Position numbers and translations under genes: made by a program
DNA from: Cyclina sinensis
Taxonomy: Eukaryota > Mollusca > Bivalvia > Venerida > Veneridae
Direction of reading: 5' to 3'
Assembly: GCA_012932295.1 (NCBI GenBank)
Contig: JAAONU010000002.1
Location: forward strand, 35,399,521-35,463,520
Length of the DNA stretch: 64,000 nt
The notes under the pieces: model-generated
Seen by the model: only the letters and a program-made list of their open reading frames with translations
Database searches by the model: none
What the model was told of the DNA's origin: nothing
Shown: in pieces, positions 35,451 to 47,559 of the stretch
How the letters are laid out: each line of letters opens with the position of its first letter
Numbering within the stretch: the first letter of the stretch is position 1

Positions 35451-37741
35451 CCCTTAAGCCATCAGACTATTAGAAAAGTCTCCATTTTCCCTGCATTCGT
35501 AACACTATGTAGTGATATTGCCACTATTTCGTGATACATAACATATTTCCTTTTAGAATATTTGATCGATATTCAAGTAATTTCTTTAGTGGAAAGCAAA
35601 TCAAAATATTAAATATAATTCTCGAACCAGGAGTGTATGAAAACATTTTGTGAAAGATCATTCTTAATCGTCTTGTTAAGGACTTGAATACTGACACTCT
35701 TTTTTACACAATGTTTCAAAGACATTTTTAAACAAAAATGCATTGTCAAAGATCCGAAAGTTTTATAATCTAGCTGTGTATCTAGCTACAAGCAGTTTAA
35801 AGGGCCGATAACAATAGGAATTCTTTTCGATTATTTTTACGGAAAGTAATTCTCTAGCATAAACGATCAATAACATTATCTTCATCAAAACATTAAACGA
35901 TATTTGCTATGTGCATTTCTTTTTTTTTGGTAGAAGACTGTTTTGTTGAGCTTGCGGTTACTGAACAATTTTACAAGTATAAAATGTTACTATCAAACAG
36001 TCAATTAACTAGTACTTTTCATAAGATGTTACATCCTATAAATAATAATTTAAACGTTTACAAATACTTAAAGAATCATAAACTTATATAGACTAGGATG
36101 TTTGACCACACTTCAAAATGGAAGCAATTTTGATTAAAAAGAAATCGCTAAAGTAGTCCGTACATTTTACCCCCCCCCCCCACCACCACCCCTACACCCC
36201 CCCATACAAAATAGTTTTGAGTAAGTAGATCCTGCAGATTTTCAAAAATCTTTGTTGTTTTTTGTTTTACCTCTTCTTTAAAATCACTTATTGTGGGTGG
36301 GTCCAGTTCATCATGGTCACATTCGTTATGAACTGATGTCCCTTAAATGAAAAAATAAATACCTTTCATTGATATTGTTATAATATTACTTCTTTGTAAT
36401 CATAAAATTGAATTTTTAAGTATTTATTTTTTGTTTCAAATGCGCGTATTTTGCATAAATGAAAAATTCTTCTTTTACATCGTGCAGTATATTCTCGCAA
36501 ATTTGAATTAAAATGTTGAAAATTTGTTCAAAAAATCTTTTCAAAGCAAAACTATTCTCTTCTTATAGACTGTGTCCAACACGTTCATGCATTATACTCG
36601 GCGTTGTTAAATTCGGAATTTATAACTGTTTAAGTTCTTAGATCTCAGTAAGCGATTACAAATACACCCTACTGTACACATAATCATCATTTAAACTGCC
36701 CAAGTAGATTTTAAAGGCCAGTAAAATGCCACCTACTTACCATTTGATAATCGTGTTGTCCTGTAGAATATACAAGTATATATCAACACAAAACATAATA
36801 AAGGTACAAAAACAGATCTTCTGACACGGAATTTTAACACCTTCATTATTCGTTTCAGACTTCTTGTGATTGTGACAAAGTAAGCGCGTTGCATTGCCTC
36901 GTATAACAGACTCTGTCAGAACAACAGAATACTCACTTGCCTTTAATTACGTAATTATGCATCTGGCGCATACTTTGCAACAGTTTCTATTTCCAAATGT
37001 CCATTGTTCATTTTGAGGTAAGATGAAACTTGCTTTGCTTGTTAATGTTTTGTTTTGTGTATGGAGACTACTTTCAATGATACCTGACAAGATTTATCTA
37101 TATTTGATCTTATGTAATAAAAGAAACCAGCAGATGTTTCATATCCATGTGACTATAGATATTGGATAGTAAGACATGTTTTGTCATTATGGCTTGTGGA
37201 ACTACAATTTTGAACATTTATATTTTATCATTAATTATTTTCTAAACAAAAGTAGTATCCACACTTATTTCATAAGGCAAACATCTTCAGTGAAATGCTA
37301 GAGTAAACAAGAAATGACACTGAAAGATGACAATACCCCCGAAGTATTGTATTTTGACATTTGAGATGAGGACCAGATGAAGATGAATGTATATCCTTCA
37401 AAAAAGGTTTTTTTTTTTATAATTTGACGTCAAGGTAGAAAAATATATATGCCGTTTGGATGATCTCTACCAATGGGTTGTTGTGTGCAAATATGAACTA
37501 AATACGTTTCGTAATAAGGTAGTTCTGGACAAAACCGACATCAAGTATTTTTGACATTTGCACCTTCGAGGTCAATGTCATATAAATATATGTCAGTGGA
37601 AAGGTCTTTTCCAAATGGGCGTTGTTGTGTTTATTAAGTACGAAGTAAATTTATCAACTAATAGGAAAGGTATGGGTAATGCTAAGGTTTTAGGACGGAA
37701 TGAGGAAATGACTGACGGACTGAATGACGGATAGTTAAACT

Positions 37742-38124
37742 CATCGTCGGTGACCCCCGGTACATATTCCGCACAACTACATCATGTACCGTGGGATAAT
37801 TGACTACAGATTATTCGTTTTCATGAATATTTATTAGCAAAGGGAAGTAACTCCTCGTCAAATGAGATTCCGAAATACAGCGTGAAGAGTATGAATAATG
37901 ACAAGTTACTTAAAATAGACGTATTTCCAAAGATTTAAACGTGGGCTCGAAAGGCAAATTGTAACGAGTACTTTCATTGGCTGAGATTGCGCAAGGGAAA
38001 TCTTTCGGAAACCAATGAAAGTAGGTAATGAATTATTCATGAGTTCGAAATTTTACCAATCAATTGTCCCACGGTAGATAAATAGAGTGAAACGGAATGG
38101 ATCGAACGTGGGTTTCAGACGCTG
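37742..38124. mobile_element. 383 bp element with 9 bp target duplication
   Basis: Flanked by AGTTAAACT at 37733-37741 and 38125-38133. The matching place in unit 2 (near 54339) is empty. The ends are imperfectly inverted: CATCGTCGGTGACCC against CAGCGTCTGAAACCC. An inner inverted pair TACCGTGGGAYAATTG lies at 37787-37802 and 38061-38076. Size, 9 bp duplication and ends suggest a Mutator-like MITE; the superfamily is an inference. Confidence 0.65.
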
Positions 38125-38849
38125 AGTTAAACTATATGCCCTTCTAAAAGTGGTGCTTTGACCATTGACCATTGAGCTACAGACCAGAGAAGGATAAATT
38201 GTAGATCCTTCAAAAGAAGTCTTTTGACCATTTTACTTTAATATCAATGTCATTTAGGGGTCAAGGTCAAAATATTTGGCTTTGGATTACCTTTCTCAAA
38301 GGGTCCAAGTGCACATATGAATTTAATTTGTTTAGTTACCAGAGAGTTATAGCAAATATTAAGTATTTATTATAATTGGACATTCGAGGTAAAGGTCATT
38401 CAAGGGTCAATGTCAGATGAATAGGCCTATACTCCGTGGGAATGTGTTGTTGTGTGTAAGTATGAAATAAATCCTTATTGATAAGGAAGTTATAGTCAAT
38501 GTTAAATTTTTCTTAAGAATGACACAATGACTGACTGAATGACGGACGGACGGACAGTTAAAAAACTCTTTGCCCTCCTTCGGGAGCATAAACATGTATA
38601 ATTGTAAAAAGCCTTATGAAGAGAAATGGTAATGTATTTCATAGGGTGTCTGCATAAAGTTAATTTAAAAGGTTCGATAATTTTGTTGATTTGTTTAGTA
38701 AAGTTATAAATAGCATGTATGACTAAAGATTAAACACTTATTTGTGCTCTTCGAACGTTGTTAGCTTCTTAATCAAGATGTAATGTTATCTAAATATATA
38801 CTACTTATGAATTTTTTCATGGTACACAAAGCTGCTTTTGATTATAAAA

Positions 38850-39060
38850 TACATTACAAAAGGTTCGGTAAAAGATTACAAATAATATCAAAAGTTTACA
38901 AAAATTCGGTGAAAGGCCTACAAAATTAATAATGCCAAAAGGCTACATAATAAAATGTTTGGTGAAAGGTTTACATATAATACCAAACGGTTACAAAAGG
39001 TTTGGAAAAAGGGTTAAACATTACACCAAATGGTTACCAAAGGTTTCATGAAAGGGTAAG
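38850..39060 (+). repeat. Short GGTTTGGTGAAAGG tandem array (unit 1)
   Basis: Degenerate units built from AAAGGTTYGGTGAAAGG, TTACAAATAATACC and AAAAGGTTAC, about five copies. The same motif forms the long array at 55105-56170. Confidence 0.7.
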
Positions 39061-39794
39061 AGTTTAGTTTAGTCTGTAAAGTCTTAACTTATAAACAGCT
39101 GGTGTCTTTAATAAGCGAAGGTAGTTTTAAATGATTTTGTGACAAGAAAATGTCAGTAAAAGTAATGAATATCAGTTTCATCAAAATATCGATTTTAAGT
39201 ACGTTTGCCTGAATCTTTTTACATTTGCCTGCTTTATAAAGTGCTGTTGTGGTTCCTTATTCTATCCTTCACATTTCTAGTCTTTGTTTACCCGTCTGTT
39301 GACTTCTGCAGCCTCTTTGATTTCTTGACCATTAAACGTATAAGATTTTATTTTTGTTTTTTGTTATAATTTGCTTTATAATATAATGGTTCTCATTTCT
39401 TCCTGTTGTGTTGTTATTTTAATATGTAATTGTGCTTGTACACTGTGTTAAGGATTTGCTCAATAAAATCATTTTAAAAGTATGATTGCTTCTTAAACTA
39501 ACATCCCCAGCGTTAGGGCTGTTGTGGTGGAGTATTACTATTATTAAGTATCTTAATAAATGATTTTGTGTGAGTATCTTTCAAAATTAGAATATTTCAG
39601 TAGAGTTACAGTTCTGTGGAAGCTGTGTTAGAAACTCTTCACTGATAAAAATGCTTACTTACTAGCAATGCGGTTAACTTTTGTCAAGCTGTAATATAGT
39701 CGTGTTTTTTCGAATATAAACACCATTCTTTATTTGGTTTTTATTATCTCAGTATATTTTCACACACATAATGATGTCCCTCAGTGCGCCCCAT

Positions 39795-40440
39795 TTCTTG
39801 TCCGGACTAAAACTTCTTCATACATGGAAGGATTTTAAAATACCTTGGGATATTTGTTCATCTAGATATGACGGCGTGACACGTACATAATCCAAATCCC
39901 TACCTAAGGTCATGGCCATAGTGACTTGTTAAATAACTTGATTAAAAACTTTGTCCAGGTCATAACTTCTTCGTCAATAGAATGATTTTCAAAGATTTTG
40001 ACGTGTTTGTTCAATTTGATGAGACAGTTTGTTGCGTGTAAGACCCAGGTCCATAGCTTTAAGGTCAAGATCACAGTCATTAGTCAAAGGTAAATAGTTT
40101 TGTTCATAGACCTTGGCTTGGCTTCTTCATGCATAGAATGATTTTGAAATATTTTAGCATGTTTATTTTTCAATTTGGTTGGACAGTCGCTTTAAAAATC
40201 CATGTCCCTAGATTCAAGGTCATAATATGACATGTCATACGTAAATGATTTTGATAACAAAGTTTTCCCAGTCATAACTTCTTCATGCATAGATTGATTT
40301 TGAAATATCTTGGTATATTTGTTCATCTGGTCAAGGCGGTGTGCCGGGTTTAAGACCGAGATCCATCGCTTAAAGATCAGGGTCACAACGACTGGTCAAT
40401 GGTAAAAAATATAGATGACAGACCTTGTCAAAACCTTTAA
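39795..40440 (+). repeat. Diverged ~155 bp tandem units (unit 2)
   Basis: Counterpart of 30885-31540, same order of sub-motifs, about 93-95% alike by eye. Confidence 0.6.
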
Positions 40441-40888
40441 TTTCTTCTTCAAATTCATGTTACCTTCCTGGTTATTTGCCCTTTTGGTTCTTTTGACTTC
40501 CTCTAACATCATAATATCAAATACAATAGCATCATAATCAGTATTCTATTTATTTTTATTTCAACTGTACATGTTTTCACTCAACTGCCATAAAAAGTTT
40601 ACAATGACCCATTTTACATACAAAGCCTTCAATTCTGAAACCAAACAGACTGCGAGAGTATTCGTCATTTCTGTGACAAGTTCTAGTTGTTGTTACCTTA
40701 TTCGTTATAAATAAAAATAGACAACTGTTTAAAGAAATTCTATGATCCACGTGCTTCAAAACCATAAGTCTGTTTACCTAATGACAATACCTAATAACCA
40801 AAAGAGCAGACCTTAATATTTTGGTAAAGATATTTAACACACCAGTGACCATATTTAAAAACATTCTCTCTAAAGAATACTGAGATAA

Positions 40889-43800
40889 TCAAAATGACAA
40901 ACCTTTAAAATAATCAAAGTCAATATCATTTGATCTGATGTTAGTTTTAAACAACCATGCTGGCCTGTCATCATATCCATATAATAAACAGTCTATCAGC
41001 ACGACCTTTCGAAGCCTTTCGAGTTGGGAAGCATCTATTTTTGAATATGCTTGTATCATTGCTTCACGTTTCTGGGCTTTTAATTCAGGTCCATATATGA
41101 CAGAGGTATTATAAGCGGCATCAGCTGCTTCGACAAAAGCATTATATGTAAATTGTGTATCCTTTGAAAATGGCATATTTATGTTTTTTGAAATCAATCC
41201 CTCGATTTGTAGGTATGTCCATGCCCGTAAGTAGAGGTGAAAAAGAGATATATTTGATTCTTTGACCATATACAGCGTTTTCCGAAAGTGTGATATTCTA
41301 CGAGCAATGCTTTTTCTTTTATGAGTCAGAAGGTCTGTTTTTAATGGACTCAGAATATTCTTTGACCTCCAATCTTCTTCCATCAAACTCCAGTCAGATT
41401 TTAATGTTTCTAATTTACCAACTAATGTGTAATTGGCTTCACAAGGAAAACAATTTATGTACATTGGTCTGACGTGTTCATCCATTCTTTTTTCAGTTTC
41501 AAACTTATCAATAGTGTAGCGGATCATCTCAAGAAATGTAACATCGTGTCCGTATTTTAGTCTTTCAGCCGATGGATCATTTCTATACTGTTTCGCTATA
41601 TATGGTCCTACCGGTGCCCAGTGACCTTTCGGATAGTAAAACTTATTGCTATATGTTGAAAACAGACGTCCGTAAGGCTCCCGGACAAACATAAATTTGT
41701 ACGATTCATCAACTGTCTTTTTTATATCAAATAACGGCAACATTTTTAATTTCAGTGATGAATTACGTAAACAGTCTTCTATACAATCAAACGCGTTGGA
41801 CAGTTTTTCTATTGTGTATGTCGATGCAGCTTTATTAACTCGACAGTACATTGCGGTGAACTGTTCATTTGTTAGAATTCTCACTTTTTGAAAATCTTCA
41901 AATCCTCTTTGAAAGAATAGCTTTGTTTTGTCTATGGGTTCTTTAATGTAGTCTTTCGACAGCATAGTGCAGACACGTTGTATTCGCTTTTTCCTCAGCT
42001 CATTCCGTGCACGAACATCTCGGAAGTCACACATCTGAAAGTCGAACATATGGCAGTTTTTGTCGTTATTCATATATAGTATTGTAGACTGAAATATTAT
42101 TTCCTCGACAAGAAAAGGAAAATAATTTTAATTGTTTAAATTTAATATTCATATTCATCTATTCTAAATGACTTTTTTCATATTGCACATATAACGGTCA
42201 ATGATTAAGTGAACATAGCGTTTCTAAATAAACTGCATCCATTTCTTCTTATGCTTGACGATCTATGAATGAATTAGATTCTATATTAATTTGACATAAA
42301 AAGATGTCCCCTCTGGCGGAGCTTAGCCTTAAAAATTGCTTTAAAACTACAACCATTTTATATCTTGTAGCTCGATGTAACCACATGTTTCTGAAATCAA
42401 CAAAACCAGATTTCATTCTCGCTTCTGTCTAGTCAGTAGTTTACTGTCTTGTGGTCTCCTGATTGTTTCATTGCGGGCATAGTTGTTGTCGACATTTTGT
42501 CGATATTCGACAAACTACCAGAGCATTGATCGGTTCTTTCATCCTTTAATTCCTTTCGAAACTTTTTCTTAAAGCGCCCTCTATTCATGAAAGCTTTTTT
42601 CTTTTTGAAGGAGTGACTTTTTATAGTGAAACACAAAACAAGCTTTTTTAAATGGAAACCTACGCATATGCTGAAAGAGCCTAGAAAATCTGAAACCAGT
42701 TAACCTTGTTCGATATTTCGTTTCAAACGGATGTTTATCAGTACTTAAAAGCACTATTATGCCGCCGTATTTCACATCATGTGCAACATCAAATAGCACT
42801 GTTTGATATGAATGACAACTGCACTTCGAAGAGCAGTTTTCAGATATTCTTAATACTTTTTTCCAAAGTCTGTTGTATGTCCCAGAGACTAAGTAAGGTT
42901 TGAGAAAAAAAGATTCGTACCAGAGATGACTTCTACATTGGACTACAATAAATACTGCATTACTTATCAGTAAAATTCCCATCGAAACTATTTCAAACTA
43001 ATTATAGTGTGTTTTACAGTACATCGATTGTGGTCACTTTTAGACAGGACATGATTTCCTGACATTGGACAGGCATTGCATACACACAGTATTGCACCTT
43101 TCTGGTGCTGTACTGGTGCCTAAAAATATAGGTCACTGAAAATTTAATTCTGTGTAATTTAACTTTATCATTTTATTGGCTTGTTACATCCCCTACACGC
43201 CTGGTAAACAACAGAGCTACCTCTTTCGGAGGTAAACGGTAAATCGTTCTATCGCTACTTTCGGGGTAGTGCGTGTCGCTAAATGTGAGTCTCAACAAAG
43301 GTAAAATATTTTCATATTTTATATTTTTTTGTAAATTCAAAATCGAATATCGAAAATCGAAGAATGCTATACGATGTAGATTTGATAAAAGTTTCCAGGG
43401 AACGTAATGTTGGTGAATTTATCTTTCAAATGTAGTTGTGGCGGTGTTTCCCAGTTAGCGAATTTAGCGTTGAAATGGGTCGTTTCGTCATGAAAGTATA
43501 TAACTTTGTAAATAAAAAATAAAATCCTAAGTAAGTGATTCGTTTCAGATGACTGCATTTAAAGGGAAAAAGCGACGAAGCTTTTTGTGTAGAAGGAAAA
43601 AGGGTAGATACGAGTATACCAGCTCAAAATGGAAAGTACTTGTACATTTAAAAAACTATAATTATATTCAGAAACCCTTGAAAACGAGTACACCAAAAAC
43701 CCAACAAAAAAGAAAAATGGTCCATAACAAAAGTTCTACACCTTTTTTATATCTCACTTATAAAAAAATTAAAATATTTACGCCGTCTCCTCTAAAATTC

Positions 43801-46800
43801 AACCGTGTAATCACTTTAGAAAGGAAACATGAGTTTTCCAATCGACTGACATCAAAAAGAACTTTACAATATAACGAAGAAAAGATCAACAGTAATGATT
43901 TTATTGAAACATATAGCGAGGAAGATGAAACATTACCATATACTGAAACTGACATTGAAAGCGACCCTTCAACAACTGTGCAAGAAAAAAAGACTGTGGA
44001 AGACGAAATATACATAGAACTTGACTATGTTATTTTGGAAATGGAAAAATGCGATCTAAAAAAAGAATTTCTATCATTCCTTAAGTTAGTATCGAAAAAA
44101 CAATTTCCTTTGAATAACGTTGCATTTCTTTATTCATGGACGTTGTTAAAACGTTAAGTACTGAAGACGTTCGAAGTATGCAATACAGTGAAACAAGTCT
44201 AAAGTGTTTTTAGATAGGAAAGAAGCTGTTTGGCGGTAGATTTTTTAGATTCATGTCTTGGCCAAAGAACGAAACAGTTCAGTTACTTGGCAAGCAAAGA
44301 CTATCACCAATGGACTCAAAAATTAACTTTGCACGCCCTAGCGATTCAGTTGTGCGTAATTTTAAACCTTTAGGTTACAATATGAAAATTGATAGTTGTC
44401 CTGGTGTGATTAAAGAAATGATTAATGTGACTGAAGAATGAAGAACATGTATTAATACCTAAAACTGAGAACAGGAAAAAAACCGTAGAAAAGTCGTGCA
44501 GATGAAATATAAACCTATAACCATAGAGCTATCTCCTTGACGACATGACTACCTCCTTCACGACAGAGTTGTCTCTCAAAAACAATATCATATATTTCCT
44601 AAGTTTTGGTTGTGATTTAGATTTCATTTGCATTCTAGACCTAACATCTACTTGAAACATTTCTGTTTAATCCGAATTGCTGTTTAAATGAAAATACGAG
44701 GCAAAAGCACTACTTTCATGACGAAACGGCCCATTTCAACGCTAAATTCGCTAACTGGGAAACACCCCCACAACTAAATTTGAAAGATAATGTCACCAAT
44801 TTTACGTTCCCTGGAAACTTTGATCAAATCTACATGGATGGTATAGCATCCTTCGATTTTCGATATTCGATTCTGAATTTACAAAAATATAAAATATGAA
44901 AATATTTTACCTTTGTTGACACTCACATTTAGCGACATGCACTACCTCGGAAGTAGCGATTGAGCGATTTACCGTATACCTCCGTAAGAAGTGGCTCTGT
45001 TGTTAACCAGGCGTGCCCTAATACCTACTCTGTGTGTGTGGGGGGGGGGGAGGGGGTGAGGGCTATACTCGAAACACTTTGTCTGTCGGGCGGTCCGGCT
45101 TTCGAAGTGTCGGTCTAAAAACTTGCCTGGGCTCTAACATCATTTTGGATTTTCAAATAAATTAGCACAAATATTGATGAGGCTGTATGTAGTATTCAGG
45201 TACGATACTGCTATCAAATGTCATGGTCATAGGTAGAGGTCGAATGCCTAAAATGAGTCCTACTTTGTCCTACTTTGTTTGTTCTGGATCTAACTTCTCC
45301 ATGATCAGAGGGATACTCGAATAACTTGGCATTTATATTTGTCTTGATGAGACAGTGTGTTTCCGACAACAACCAGATTCCTACCTGAATGGTCAAGGTC
45401 ATACTTACACTCCAAAGGTAGAAATAGAGTGTTTCTTTGTTTGTCTGGGCTTAAACCTCACCATGGATTGTGGGATACTCAAATAACTTAAATAGTATCC
45501 AAATATGAGACGGTGTGTCGCAACTTCCGCACCTATCCCAAATGTCAAGGTCACATTTAAAGGTTGTTTATATTTTCATGTTTATGATAAAAGTTTGTCA
45601 TGCATGAAATCATTTTGAAATAAGTTGACAAATGTTAACCTCATTACAGCCAATAAATCATGAGATGTCATTTTAATATTTAAAATTCAGTCTTTTATAA
45701 TCAAACTCCAAATAAACAATAACAACAGCATCACAACATTAATAGTTTTCAACAGCAGGATAAAGGATAGATTGCACTGGGCTGAAAAGCTTCAGAATAT
45801 TCCAGTCTGTTTTACTGACATTTTTGGGATAAATCATATAATTCTTACTTGATATTACCCCCTTTTCCCTCTGACAAGGCGGTGTTAAGGGGTTATTGTT
45901 TGTTTTTTATTCATACTGCCACTGGACATTTAATTTACTTCTCTATTGTAAGTAGTAAATGTGGTCCAGGCTTTGTTTATATCTTTTCTCGAGAGTGATA
46001 AATACGAATCCGCCATTCACTGTTGTCATTGCTTGATTGTAACATATGAATATTTCAGAAAATACTTACAATGATGTTAATATCAATATCCCAATGATGA
46101 TGTAAACGGTTTACATTCCTCATAAATGTCAATATCCCAATGATGATGTAAACGGTGTACATTTCTCATAATCACCCCTTAAGCCATCAGACTATTAAAA
46201 AGTCTTCATTTTCCCTGCATTCGTAACACTATGTAGTGATATTGCCTCTATTTCGTGATACATAACAAATTTCCTTTTAGAATATTTGATCGATATTCAA
46301 GTAATTTCCTTAGTGGAAAGCAAATCAAAATATTAAATATAATTCTCGAACCAGGAGTGCATGAAAACATTTTGTGAAAGATCATTCAAAATCGTCTTGT
46401 TTATGACTTGAATACTGACACTCTTTTTTACACAATGTTTTAAAGACATTTAAAAAATGCATTGTTAAAGATCCGAAAGTTTTATAATCTGTGTGTATCC
46501 AGCTACAAGCAGTTGAAAGGGCCGATAAAAATAGGAATTCTTTTCGATTATTTTTACGGAAAGAAATTCTCTAGTATAAACGAGCAATTACATTATCTTC
46601 ATTAAAAAGTCAAACTATATTTGTCATGTGCATTTCTTTTTCTGGTAGAAGACTGTTTTGTTTAGCGTGCGGTTACTGAATAATTTTACAAGCATAAAAT
46701 GTTACTATCAAACAGTCAACTTACTGGTACTTTTCATAAGATGTTACATCCTGTAAATAATAATTTAAACGTTTACAAATACTTAGAGAATCATAAACTT

Positions 46801-47529
46801 ATATAGACTAGAAAGTTTGACCACACTCCAAAATGGAAGCAATTTTGATTAAAGAAAAATCGCTGAAGTAGTCCGTATATTTTATCCCAATAGTTTTGAG
46901 TAAGTAGATCCTGCAGACTTTCAAAAATCTTTGGTGTTTTATGTTTTACCTCTTCTTTAAAGTCACTTCTTGTGGATGGGTCCAGTTCATCATGGTCACA
47001 TTCGTTATGAACTGATGTCCCTTAAATGAAGAAAATAAATACCTTTCACTGATATTGTTATAGTAATTGTTCTTTATAATCATAGCAGTGAATTTTTTAA
47101 GTATTTACGTTTTGTTTCTAATGCGCCTACTTTGCATGAATTAAAAATTCTTCTTTTACATCGTGCAGTATATTCTCGCAAATTTGAATTAAAATGTTGA
47201 AAATTTGTCCAAAAAAATCTTTTCAAAGCAAAATTGTTCACTCTTTTGCGATTGTGTCTAATTCGTTCATGCGTTATACTCGGCGTTGTTTAATTCGGAA
47301 TTTATAACTGTTTAAGTTCTTAGATCTCAGTAAGCCATTACAAATATACCATACTGTAAATATTATCATCACACGCCTTAGTAGATTTTAAACGCCAGTA
47401 AAATGCTACCTTCTTACCTTTTGATAACCGTGTTGTCCTGTTGAATATACAAGTACATGTATATATCAACACAAAACATAATAAAGGTACAAAAATACAT
47501 CTTCTGACACGGAATTTTAACACCTTCAT
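40889..47529 (-). CDS. Carbohydrate sulfotransferase copy 2, 460 aa, intact
   Basis: Exons (minus): 47418-47529, 46950-47020, 40889-42088. They sum to 1383 nt with matching phases and no stop. Type II Golgi membrane topology: MKVLKFRVRRC tail, then anchor IFVPLLCFVLIYTCTCIF (residues ~12-29). The stem is rich in D/E/S/T. The Sulfotransfer_2 domain in exon 3 has the 5'-phosphosulfate loop YCRVNKAAST (142-151), the 3'-phosphate loop VREPYGRLFSTYSNKF (196-211) and the late CFPCEANYTL..GKLETLKSDW block. It should transfer sulfate from PAPS to a carbohydrate. The CHST8-14 group is likely; the acceptor sugar cannot be told. Oddities: the usual Glu of the REP(F/Y)ERL motif is Gly here but Glu in the broken copy 1, and the 5' loop has N-K where P-K is usual. 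The big intron 2 hosts the 1.82 kb element. Confidence 0.85.
43196..45015. mobile_element. 1.82 kb DNA transposon with ~300 bp inverted repeats
   Basis: Flanked by CCCTA at 43191-43195 and 45016-45020 (5 bp target duplication). The unit 1 equivalent (34275-34290) is an empty site. The ends begin CACGCCTGGTWAACAACAGA, and the inverted repeats span about 43196-43500 and 44712-45015 at roughly 90% identity. Between them lies a decayed gene (43549-44441). 5 bp duplication and a terminal CAC recall Transib/RAG-type elements, but no DDE transposase of that kind is visible, so the superfamily is open. Confidence 0.8.
43549..44441 (+). pseudogene. Decayed unknown ORF of the 1.82 kb element
   Basis: A 202-codon frame (43549-44157) starts just after an acceptor-like TTCGTTTCAG. 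It is lysine-rich at the start (FKGKKRRSFLCRRKKGR), acidic in the middle, and ends with FLSFLKLVSKKQFPLNNVAF. From 44160 another frame continues, after a frameshift near 44150, with VRSMQYSETSLKCF, an in-frame TAG at 44211-44213, then IGKKLFGGRFFRFMSWPKN and DSKINFARPSDSVV, ending at 44441. So one gene is broken by a frameshift and a stop. The pattern (FPLNN.AF, RY/QYS..S, LF.G.FFRFM, D.KINFA.P) reminds me of uncharacterised repeat-borne proteins of invertebrates. No enzymatic motif is recognisable. Confidence 0.6.
46080..46170 (+). repeat. Two ~46 bp units with palindromic core (unit 2)
   Basis: Counterpart of 35311-35450 with one unit fewer: GTAAACGGTTTAC in the first unit and GTAAACGGTGTAC in the second. 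Confidence 0.65.
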
Positions 47530-47559
47530 TATCTGTTTGGTATTGTGTTTTTTTATCGC

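Larger units (their letters stand above)
31981..36846 (-). pseudogene. Carbohydrate sulfotransferase copy 1, stop at codon 92
   Basis: Exons (minus): 36741-36846, 36271-36341, 31981-33180. Phases match, giving 458 codons. Exon 1 encodes a type II Golgi anchor: short basic N-terminus MKVLKFRVRR, then a hydrophobic VFVPLLCFVLIYTCIFY. Exon 3 has the Sulfotransfer_2 (CHST8-14-like) landmarks: 5'-phosphosulfate loop YCRVNKAAST, 3'-phosphate loop VREPYERLFSTYSNKF, and CFPCEANYTLDGKLETLKSD near the C-terminus. The enzyme would transfer sulfate from PAPS to a glycan in the Golgi. A TAA at 33082-33084 replaces the AAA lysine codon of copy 2, truncating the protein before the catalytic domain. Re-initiation at the ATG at 33057 would give 358 aa without the membrane anchor. 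Probably a recent pseudogene, unless the stop is a sequencing error. Confidence 0.8.
28964..39065. repeat. Tandem duplication, unit 1
   Basis: Starts near AAAGTCTGAACGTACAAACA and aligns with unit 2 from 39066 (AAAGTCTTAACTTATAAACA). Up to ~36855 it matches unit 2 up to ~47535 at roughly 95% by eye, apart from insertions. Its last part (38085-39060) matches 54340 onward in unit 2. Without the inserted elements the gene-bearing parts are each about 6.7 kb. Confidence 0.8.
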
